Below the pieces are notes generated by a model, which was not told where the DNA came from, did no database searches, and saw only the letters and a list, made by a program, of their open reading frames with translations. This document shows positions 49,213 through 59,509 of a DNA stretch of 64,000 bases, in pieces (the stretch's first letter is position 1; each line of letters starts with the position of its first letter). Source of the stretch: Rotaria socialis (taxonomy: Eukaryota; Rotifera; Eurotatoria; Philodinida; Philodinidae); the NCBI GenBank assembly GCA_905331475.1, contig CAJNYU010003827.1, forward strand, positions 62,001 through 126,000, given 5' to 3'. A program made the translations under genes and the position numbers.

Positions 49213-49555
49213 TTCCCAGGTGAATGAATCCGACAGTGAATACTATCGGATCTGACTACTCGACAGAACCCAGCCGGATTCCTGGCCTAGAACCTACTAA
49301 CGGATCCGACGGAAAAAAAAACATTTTCTAAACCACCAATGAGTAAGCATATGGTGTCAACGTAACACATGGGTCGAATGCTTATGTTGGATTCCGTTAA
49401 ATTCTGACACTGGAACCGATCGGATTCCAACGCTAGGGTTCCGATTGTAGGCCCCATACCCAGATACCGATAGGATTTCGTCGGTTTAATGAAATCCATA
49501 CTATATCCGATAGGATTTCGAGAGGACCCTACTATCGGAATCATTCTCCTGGGAA
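49213..49555. mobile_element. 343-bp inverted-repeat element rich in CGGATTCC motifs
   Basis: The left arm begins TTCCCAGGTGAATGAATCCG, and the right arm reversed begins TTCCCAGGAGAATGATTCCG. Both carry a nearby CTATCGGAT-like block. The interior repeats short CGGAT, GATAGGATTTCG and related motifs. No clear target duplication. It shares the CCCAGG terminus style of the 48.6-kb element, 330 bp away. Confidence 0.6.
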
Positions 49556-51679
49556 TAATTATATTAATATTATTCAAATTAGCAGCAGCCTTATTTAAAG
49601 ATGATCTAAATAACTTATTTTGGAGTTCATTACTATAAAATCCAATACTCAATAAGGTACACTTAGTGCGGAGCCAATTGCGTCATATTTTACATCATCA
49701 TCAATAAAAGCAAAAAGCTTATCTGGATAGATTCCAGTTAGCAAAAAATCTGGCACTTGACATACCAAAAGCACCAATATTTGTTACCGTAATAAGTTAT
49801 TCACCATTAGAGTCCATCGGGTCCAAGAACTTTTGAACCCGAACCCGAACCTCGTACATCAAAAATATTTGGATCTATACTAGTGATGGCACTAAAACAT
49901 TGAAACTACTCTGATAGAATTATTCAAATTGAAGGAAACTCCTTTCCATATTATAAAACCCCCAAATTGTATCCCGCAAAAACCATCAAAAGTTTGCAAA
50001 ATGGTGTTCTTATAACAAAACATATGATTTTCTTAGGTTTTTTTTCTATTATGGGAGGAGGTTTAGCATTCCTCCAGTTTAATCTTCAAATTATGAACTA
50101 AAATAAGCATATCTTAAAGTTTAACTTTCTGAAAAGTCAAAATTTAAAGTATATTGTTCAGAAAATCGTCCTTTTGTTAAAATTATTTTTTAATGAAAAA
50201 CAAATAGATCTGAAACAAAACGTACTCTTAAACTTGCAATCAATTTTTCTAATGGAATCTGATGTTTGTTCCAAAGTTACGGCATACTTCTGTCCTTTTA
50301 TGTTATATAACTAGTACATCTCACATGTTCTTTCAACTATCACATAACGAGTTTTTAATAATTAATTTATGATGGACTCTGATTCCTAGCGACTCGCTAG
50401 TAGTGTGCCGGTTCGGATGGAATTAGGAATGAATGCATTGAAGTGTTTATATTGTTTCTTATGTTAGATAGCTCCACCGCCAACAGCATCGACTTCATTT
50501 TCACTGAATTATATTGCATAAAAATTTTCTTGTGATCTGACCCAGTCAGTAAAAAGAAATTTTAACCTGGGTCCGGGACCCCGGCCCGGTCTAAAAGAAA
50601 TTTTGGACCCGGATCCGTCAAATCGAATTAATATTTAAAACTTTGTTTTCAGTACTTTTCGAAAAGTATTGTAATGTTCAAGAAACTTCTTTATCTAGAA
50701 TTTACATCGGAATTTATATACAATATGAAACAAAACTGTTGTAATCATATATAATAATTGATTGAAAATATTATACTAAACAAAGGAATTTATAAAAGAT
50801 GATGGTCTTTTCGTTCGTTTTGTTTATCCTTTGCACGAGACAATACATTACATATTTTTTTATTATTTGAAATCTACGAATAAACAAAATATTTGTCTAA
50901 TCGACAGAATTACACAGAAAGAAATTTCATTTATCGAATTTGATTTGATAATCGATTTGCCGATAGAGTACTTATTTATTTTATACGAGACACAATATTT
51001 TCTATGTCATATTTATTCAGTGAGAAACTCAAATGTATAATATATAATCAGGTATCTCTTTTTATAAATGAATCGATCGTAAATGATCTTAACAAATACG
51101 TGAAAATATTTACAATAGCCAACTTTGTATTTGTAAATTATAGAAGTAATTGAGAAGTGATTTATTCGATGGTATTTTTATCGCGTAAACATGAATTTTT
51201 CAAGTTGACCGAAAGTTATCTTGTCTTGTAGATTTCAATGAGTTACATCTACGTCAATACTGAAAGATCAGGTTAAAAAGTCGCTCCTCTAGGACGATAT
51301 GGATATTGGTGTTTACATTGTGAAATACATATCTATGATATCTGTTTCACTAATTCTTTGATTTAAATATCCTTATTTTGCAATTGTATTTTGTACACGA
51401 TCATGACGAGCAATATTTTCTTTTTGACATAAGAAATTCTTGTTGATTAAAAGAATCTTCAGTCTAATATATGATGAAAATAAGTCATGATACTGCAATA
51501 TATTATGTAGATTTTTGATAGTTTGGTTTTTAAATTATCCTGCTAATTGTTTTTCTACAACCAATAATTGATATCCACCAAGCGAAGGTTTTTTAAAATT
51601 ATTCATTAGCTCTTTATTCATTCAAAAGATACGAAATTAATTCCCTGTCTTGAATATTTGCTTAATGATTATCTTTATA

Positions 51680-51965
51680 GTTGATGGTGTGACATTTTTA
51701 CGGAATCAAGTTTTTGAATTAGCAGCTCGAATTGCAACTAGTATTGATAGCTGAACTGAAGTAAATAGAGGAAGTTCAGACGCCATCTTAGCTCATTGTA
51801 AGAGATTAGGTAAGACATTTACGGCCATCGTATTTCTTCACACACTTTTCCCATATGACGAATTGACACATATTCATCGAGTACTTATATTATGTTCACT
51901 CAATACTATACGCTATCAAGTAAGATTAGAATTTTGTTTTTTGTCAACTAAATCCCCACATTGAG
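51680..51965 (+). pseudogene. coding-like fragment with one in-frame stop, unrecognised
   Basis: After an acceptor-like ATCTTTATAG the frame reads VDGVTFLRNQVFELAARIAT, SIDS, a TGA at 51749-51751, then TEVNRGSSDAILAHCKRLGK and LFPYDELTHIHRVLILCSLN, reaching TIRYQ with a GTAAG donor-like motif. Codon composition and amphipathic helices look like a real protein; one in-frame stop argues for decay. I do not recognise the family. Confidence 0.35.
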
Positions 51966-52656
51966 TTGAAAGTTTTTTTCTTTAAGGTAGATGGTAGTAG
52001 TCTGGATGGTGAAATGTAAATAGATTGATTCTCTTTCATCTTGTTTTCTAACTTCGTCATATGTACAAAATCGATCGAGCCTTTCCCTAACGCTAAATCT
52101 ACTTATAACATATAGCTATATATAGCTATGTGAAAAATTCTATTTCTAATTTAACAATAACTATGTAAGTGTTAAGTTCGAGCTATGATTATTATTTTTC
52201 TTTTATCATATTCGTTCTAATTGCATAATTTAATTCAAATATATTCGTAAAGAATTAAATTTGAAAAAACAACAAATCTATCGCTCTTGTTCGTTAACTA
52301 TGTCCGACAATGAGATACATTGAAGAAATCAAGATAACACTATCAATATAAATAAACAAAAAGTCAATAATTTAGTTTGTTTGTTTCATTTAAAAAATCT
52401 TTCTTCCCTTACCTACTTATGAAAACTATTGTGTGTTTAGTGACTATTAGGGCGGAACACGTTGAGCGTCACGAATAGGCGTTAAATGTTTATATTTGGC
52501 AGAATTAGTTCGTTTAGAAAAAAAGACAACTTCTTGTTGACATTAGCTTGGACACGCTCATTCATGTATTCAAAAGTCAACAATTTTGGAATTAACAAGG
52601 TAAGAAATTGAAATTCTTTTTTTTTCGCCTTTTCTAGATAACAACGCCGTAAAAAA

Positions 52657-55600
52657 ATGGCTCACTATCATTTCCGACACACATATAAACAGTTATCTTC
52701 ATCACCTAATACATCGATCAATTCGAATTTTGGCAAGTAAGCTCCGAATCTAATTTTTTTATTTTTTGCATCTACATTTTTCCCTCCTTTTTTCATAAAG
52801 CTGATTCACAGCTTGTTTGACCGTTGGATTCGAATACAACAATCTACTTCGATTGTTTCGCATAGGAGAAAAGAGAACGAAGACCAATGACCGAACGTTC
52901 TTCTCTTCTCTCCCTACCACCATCGGTGAAACGAGAAAGAAAAAAATTCGATTAATTGGAATCGGAGAAAGAGGGAGAGGGAATACGAAACGTTATAGAA
53001 TAACCGTTGGCGAGAAAGAAAAAGGAAAAAAAGCAAAACAAGATTCGTTCACTCCCTCTTTCCATTCTCTTTTCCATACGAATATTTATATACGAACAAG
53101 ACGGCATACAGTTGCCTTTACTTGACTAACATTCGATTAGAATGAATACCACCACTACCGTCAATACGAGTCCTTTGTCTTTACTAAGGTATTTACATAA
53201 AACACAAAGACACACATAACAAAGTCTTAGTTTTTTACTTAATCCAGATAAAGAAAAACATCTTTTTTGCTTGTCCTAATTCTAGACGGACACCACGTCG
53301 AAAACTATTTTCTTCAAGTGAAGATGATGATAGTCCACTTTTAATGTCTTTAAGAACATCAAAGTCAATATCACTACTTAATGGTAACAATAATTCAGCA
53401 GGTAAAATTTTAAAAGTTTATTTTCCATTTGTTTCAAAATATTTATTTATCTATTTGAAAAGCTATTATTCCATTAACCGGTATCCTTGAAGCACGAACC
53501 ACATTGTAAGATTTTTAAATACGCGCCAAAAACCCTAATGAAATAATGATTTCATTATTGTAGATCTTCAATTGAAAACAATCATGTTATATCTACTCGT
53601 CAATCAAAACTTGAACAATTTGGATTTGATATGTTACCTCGTTCATCAGCAGTACTAAAACGTCAATTATGCAAAGAAAATTTAAAACCAGTAACTGATT
53701 CAATTGTTCCTATTCATCGTACAAATAAAATAAAAAGAATGCGAACTATCGAGTAAAATACTTTCAATTGATTAAATCAAATACAAAATCTTATTGTTTT
53801 TGTTTTAATTTTTAAGAGCACAACAACAATCGATAATGCCGTCGTCGTCTCATACAATGAAAACACGATTTCAATCATCAACAGTTTGTGAAACTTAGTT
53901 TTATTTTTAAAAACAAACTAAAAGTTTATTTCTTTCTATTCTATTAGGATTCTCATTCAGATCATTTAGTTAAATTATTTGATAAGACACTTTCAACGGT
54001 CACACCTGTACGGGATAGTACAAATGAACATAATGTTATTAATAGTCGATACCGACGTGGACAACCATTACCGTTAATATTATCAGATAGTAGCCATGAA
54101 GATGATATGCCTGTATTGACATTGAGTGATAGTGATTTATCATCAAGTGAAAATAAAGTAGAGAAAATTTATTTTTCATTTATCAGATAAATTAATTTCG
54201 AAATCGTTAAATTAATATATATGTAGAAACGAACATTTGAACAACTACAAACCGATGAAAATAGTTGTGGTCGAATATTGAAACGAAGTAAAATTGCACA
54301 TGATGAAGAAAATAAAGAAAACGCATTTTTTATTCAACCACCTGTATCAATTCGTATTCGACGAGGAGTGAGAAATAGGAAAAAGTCTTCTTTTTAAATT
54401 TATTTTAAAAAAATCTTTTCTTTTTTTGCTATTTTAGATTGTTCGTAGTTTTTCAGAACAACAACCGAGTGTAAATGAAGAACAATTGAAAGCTTCAGTT
54501 GAACTTGGTAAACTATTTTAGACAGAAGAGAAAAGCAAACAAGAATGATTTCTATTTAGGTTCAAATCGTAATTTAATCGGTGATCGTAGTCGAACTTAT
54601 TTATTACCACGATGTATGAGTCGCAAACATGCTGATCTTGCTTGTATCAGTGCTGAAACAGTATGTTATTTGCTTATACTTTTATTTATTCGCCATGAGA
54701 TTATTTTGATATCAAGTAAACAGTATTCGAGTGTTTTCTTATTGATATCTAACATAGAAATCAAACAAATCCATCAAAAAGAGCGACTATATCCATGTAT
54801 ACATAGAAAGTAATATGATCGTTTCTAATGATCATGCAGAAAGAATACAATTTCTTCATCTGACTAAATAACATAAGAACTTGAAATAAAAATAAAAATT
54901 TATTTTAACTTCTCCAAGATTGTAAAACCGACCTACATAAAAATTTCACCCACAGATAGTACATGTCAATGGCAAGATACATTAGGTAAGATAATTTGCA
55001 TTTATCCGAAAAATGATTTCAAACCAGCTTATTTGACTTTTTTTTGATTGAGCGTAAATTTCGAGCGAAAGAAAATATCTAGTGTTTTCAGATATAATCG
55101 AATGAGTCGTAGTATGTCCCTAGAGGATCCTAAATTTGATGTTAGACAGAGGATGATACAAAGATCTGCTCTGATCGTCGAAAAATGAAAAAATTTCGAG
55201 AAAGACTTGTTTTAGAAGTATTTATCGCTGTTCACTTTATTATTCATAGGTTAGCTAGTCTCCCTCATCGACGTATTATAACAACATAGTCATCTATTCT
55301 CTACGACTAAAACCAAAAAAATTGAGCACAGATAACAAACTAGTTCATCATTCTACGTTGCTAAAATTATTTACAACACCAGTCTCAGAAAAACTTAAAT
55401 GAGAAACTATAACATAATTGTCTCTTAAAGAATAATAATGTAAAAAATAGATTTTAACATTAAAGTCTAATACTTTGATATAAAACATTAAGTTAGATGA
55501 AATTTAACTAAATGCTCTTTCAATTATTCTTAATTATAAAATTTCTTTCTTTTTCCATAGACGATCGATCTTCTTCGTGGCAAATACTCTTCCGAGATTG

Positions 55601-56266
55601 AACAATTACATGTAATCGATTGTCGCTATCCGTACGAATACGATGGAGGCCATATATCGTCAGCAAAAAACATCTTCACAAGACCACAAATTCATGAAGA
55701 ATATTTCCGATCACCAATTAAACTAAAAGATCCAACAAAACGAATTGTTTTTGTATTTCATTGTGAATTTTCATCAGAACGTGCACCCTCACTGTAAGTT
55801 TTGATTTTCTTCATAAAAATGAAAATATTAAATAAATAATTATTTAGATTACGTTATATGCGGTCTGAAGATCGAAATATTCATGCAAGTAATTATCCAG
55901 CTCTTCATTATCCAGAATTGTATCTATTAGAAGGTGGTTATAAAGCATTATTTGAACATTCAACAGTAAGATAACCTTTTTCTTATTAAAAAAATCCGGA
56001 ATGATTTAATTTATATTTGGTTTTAATAGGAATTCTGTAAACCAAGTTTTTATCGTACGATGTTGGACGAAAAATTTCAAGAACAATGTCGGCAATTTCG
56101 ATCATTTTCAAAACAATCAGAAAAATTCACTTGTTTAAGAGAAGATATATCTCATGTTGGTTATGGTATTCAAAGTAATAGTAGACGTACACGTACAACA
56201 ATTCGTTCAAGTCTATCGTTATGTTTCACGAGTACATCGCTAGCAAATCAAATGGATCTCTCTTGA
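52657..56266 (+). CDS. CDC25 dual-specificity phosphatase
   Basis: A cell-cycle phosphatase that activates cyclin-dependent kinases by removing inhibitory phosphates from Thr14/Tyr15. Exons 52657-52736 and 53141 onward give a basic Ser/Thr-rich regulatory N-terminus (RRTPRRKLFSSSEDDDSPLL; a KENAFF-like stretch near 54320 could be a KEN-type degron). The CDC25 pre-domain NLIGDRSRTYLLPRC, KHADLACISAET is split from the catalytic rhodanese-like domain by a 900-bp intron (54661-55560). The catalytic part has VIDCRYPYEYDGGHI, then the active site HCEFSSERAPSL (C-x5-R), YPALHYPELYLLEGGYKALF, and CKPSFYRTMLDEKF. The tail is Ser/Arg-rich. All catalytic residues are present; family members usually have G-P after the active-site Arg where A-P is seen here. 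ATG 52657 or 53142 could be the true start. Confidence 0.92.
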
Positions 56267-57719
56267 GAATAAAAGAAAATCATAAGAACAAATCTTTCTT
56301 TACTACTTTTTTTTCGTAAATTTTCTCTATGAAATATGAAGTGTGTGTGTGTGTTTGCATTTTCTCTTTCTCTACACATTCTCTAAATATATATTTGTCT
56401 GATATTTCTCATTGAATATGTTGTTCTTCTATATATATATATATATGTATCTGTTATGTACCTTCTTCTGTATTTGATTGACGACTCCTCAAACGATAGA
56501 TTATTTGCGCGCGCGTTTTTAGTACTCGAAATTTTTTTCTCTCTCTCTCTCGCTCTCTGTCTGTCTTTGGCTACTTTCACAGTAAACCTTATACCGCAGC
56601 GCTTCTTGAAATATACACTTCTTTTCTTCCTTAAACAATGAAATAAGATTTACCTTTCTGTCTTTTTCCTATCTATCTGAAATAATTTTTTGTTACTTTG
56701 TGTCCAATTGAATTGTGAACACGAATGTGCGGTTTAAACAAAATTTAATGTGTGTCTGTTAAAGAAACAAGATTAGATCTTTTCTTCTTTGTGCTCGACC
56801 TCCTCCTTTTTTTTCTTGTCCATTATCGTGGAAAACTCTCTGTGTTCTCTTTTCGTTTCCTTTTGTCTGTATTGTATGTAGATCATTTTGCATGCTCTTT
56901 TTCTCTTCTCACTGACCAATGAATGGGTTCAACAAGGAGATCGTCTATAGAAACAAACACGACATTAGTGTTTCTTTTTGTCGAATGAAAAAAAACATTT
57001 AGATGTTTAATTTTTTTTGAACGAAATCTAAGATAAACATCTTTTAAGAGATATAATTTATAGTTCTTTCTATGCTACTAAATGAAAAGGTTGTGTTTTA
57101 TGCATTTGCTCAAGCAAATCTGTTGCTCTGTAATTGAAGAGAGATGATTTAAGAAAAGCTAGATGTCGAACAAATAAATTCAAGTACGAGTATTGAAGAA
57201 GTTTTTCCTATATGTGATGTGCACAACATTCAAAGCTTCTTCTCTCTAGATTACGACTGAAAGCTGTAAAATTTTGGTACTGCACCAGTAGAGACACAAC
57301 ATAGTTCAGAAGAGCTAGAACATGATCGATTGATTTAAATAATCACAAAAACATCAATTTTTGTTGGAATTAATGTTAACTATGAGAAGATATATGGCAC
57401 GTTCATATCAAATGATCAATCTATTTTCATTTATTCAATTCTTTTCAAATGAGCTTCTGTAATGAATGTGTTTGATTCCATTAGTTCACGCTATTTAATG
57501 AAAATATCTAATATTTATTTAGACAATCCGATAGATGTACGATTGAATGAGTTGTATTAAACACGTCGCAAATGAGAAAAATATCTGTTTCATATAAGAA
57601 AAGTATTTTATATTGTTTATTTCTCAAATCAATACTGAATTCGTTCCCGTCATAATCATTTATTAGTATCTTGCTGTGTCTATTCTTTGATGATGCTTAT
57701 TTATGCTCTCAACGTCGAA
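56267..57719. other. intergenic region between CDC25 and a small minus-strand gene
   Basis: T-rich CDC25 3' UTR with a GTGTGT repeat at 56341-56354, an AT run near 56430 and a CT repeat near 56537. No gene recognised. Confidence 0.55.
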
Positions 57720-58213
57720 TTATTGATGATCATGACGACTAACGAACGATTGTTGTTTTCGCTTTAGAAAATGTTTTTTCACCGTTGTCAGCATGGATGA
57801 TTCGTCTAACATAATACGATTGCATACATCTATGATCTTGTCAGCAGGAATGTGCTAAAAAACAAGGAATTTAATTGAGTGCAATAATAAAAAAACAACA
57901 ACAGCAGCATGATATTATTTCTTTATCTAGTATATAAAATCTTCAATGAATATTTTGTATTAACAGATAATTGAAAGAAATGATTTTTCGAAGGGGAGGA
58001 ATAATATTGAAGTAGTATTTCAGTTATCCTTTTAACAATCAATAATCAAATATATACTTTAGATGGATTGAGTAATAATAATTATATTATATTGATACTT
58101 TTTTTTATTGTATTTCTATTGACTAAGACGGGGGAGAAGTAAAAGTAAAAGAAACAGAAAGAAGATGATCCATTCATTCATTATTCAATTCGTACCTTGA
58201 GCGTGTGTTGCAT
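57720..58213 (-). CDS. short two-exon gene, unrecognised
   Basis: Minus-strand exon 58213-58196 encodes MQHTLK and ends in a GTACGA donor. After a 341-bp intron, an acceptor preceded by TTTTTTAG opens exon 57854-57720, encoding HIPADKIIDVCNRIMLDESS and then MLTTVKKHFLKRKQQSFVSR, ending HDHQ and TAA. The total is 50 residues: an amphipathic helical segment then a basic tail. The upstream part could be longer, because the frame stays open before ATG 58213 (RQRQDQ) to an AG at about 58235. The start is only about 30 bp from the divergent hog gene start. No family recognised; the second exon has the look of a real C-terminus. Confidence 0.5.
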
Positions 58214-58245
58214 TTGATCTTGGCGTTGCCTATCTAAAGAGAACG

Positions 58246-59509
58246 ATGTCTTCTATTATGAAATTGTAAGTCGATTTTCTTTTCTGCTGTACATCATTTC
58301 CTTTAAAATTTTTGCATCAATTTTCAATTAAAGATTTGCCGTAATAAGTGTTTTGATTGTTCTAATAACTCAACTCACATTTGCACAAGGGCCATGTCCA
58401 TTAGAAGAAGATCCAATACAATTGGCTGAATGTGCTCAACTTGATGTTCAAGCCATTATACAAGCAGCAAAGGGCAATTTAAAACTATTTTGTAATTTAG
58501 CTGAACGATACATGGAATGTTTCAAAACTAAAACTCGAAATTGTATTGGTGGATGGGTATAAAGAAAAACAAAAGCATAGTTCTTCTTGAAAATATTTTT
58601 TACGGTTTTCTTTTTATTATGTAGGTAGCAGAAGGTGGTTTTACTGAATTACAAAATTTAGCTCAATGGTGTTGTGTTAATCCAGGTGTTCAAGAACCCG
58701 ATGAATGTCCACTACGTCGTAAGATCGATGATTATTTATCATAGATAATCTGAATTGATTCTTAGGTAATCCCAAATGTTTTTCGGGCGATGGTTATGTT
58801 TCAATGGCAAATGGCAATACAAAAGTTTTACGTGATGTTCGACCAGGTGATCGTGTCCTCGTTATGAATTCCGAAAAACAAATTGTAGAAGATGAAATTA
58901 TGATGATGCTTGATAGTCAACCAAATCGACCTGGTTAATATGTCTTTGTTTTGTTTAGTTTTAATTTTAATGATATTCTTTTTTAATGTTAGCTTTATTC
59001 TATTCCATTGAAACTGAAACTGGCCATCGTTTAAGTTTGACAGGAAGTCACTTTATTGCTGTTAACAATAATGATCGTTTTATTCCAGCGAATACAATCA
59101 AAGCACATGATACTGTTTTCATTCATCATCAGGGTAAACTTCAACCAGTTCGTGTTCGAAATGTAACTGAAGAATATAAAGTTGGTTATGTCACACCAAT
59201 GACTGGTCAAGGTTAGTTATTTTTATTTGATTCAAAATCAAACAAAAAGCTGCTCTTTTTTTCTCTATCAAATCAGGTACTTTAATTGTTAATGGTATGG
59301 CTGCATCATGCTATTCGAGTGTAGTTAGCCATGATTTGGCTCATAATATGTTAACACCACTTCGTTGGTGGTATCGTTTTGCAAAACTTTTCTCTGTTCA
59401 AACTCCATTTGGTTGTACACCTGATAGTGGCATTCATTGGATACCAAAAGCAATGCTAGAATTAACAGAAAAATATTTACCAAGTGTACTGACAACACAA
59501 AGTTTATAA
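58246..59509 (+). CDS. secreted hog-domain (Hint) protein, Hedgehog-related
   Basis: Signal peptide MSSIMKL (exon 1) plus FAVISVLIVLITQLTFAQG. The N-terminal domain of about 110 residues has paired cysteines (LAECAQLD, LKLFCNLAERYMECF, NCIGGWV, QWCCVNPG, DECPLRRN) and is not a Hedgehog signalling domain. The hog/Hint part starts at CFSGDGYVSM (self-splicing Cys) and has VRPGDRVLVMN, the T-x-x-H element SLTGSHFIAV, a second half ending ASCYSSVVSHDLAHNMLTPL, and a C-terminal region (GIHWIPKAMLELTEKYLPS) resembling the sterol-recognition segment of Hedgehog. In Hedgehog this domain cuts itself and adds cholesterol to the N-part. Catalytic Cys, Thr and His are present, so autoprocessing is plausible. 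Five exons with short introns. Related hog proteins with other N-termini (warthog, groundhog) are known in nematodes. Confidence 0.9.

Larger units (their letters stand above)
46775..52656. other. 5.9-kb intergenic region with inverted-repeat elements
   Basis: No intact gene recognised. Two GC-richer inverted-repeat elements (48640-48887 and 49213-49555), a GGGTCC-rich pair (49826-49858 and 50566-50634) and one coding-like fragment (51680-51965) are described separately. A 40-codon hydrophobic frame at 48023-48145 (MSPFLLITAFSFLFLLILFA then QMTKENILRAIV) could be a small membrane peptide, but nothing supports it beyond the frame. Confidence 0.5.

Noticed and set aside
52817-53125. 102-residue Lys/Arg-rich frame
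   Set aside because: It lies in the first CDC25 intron, is purine-biased simple sequence, and splicing across it gives a continuous CDC25 frame.
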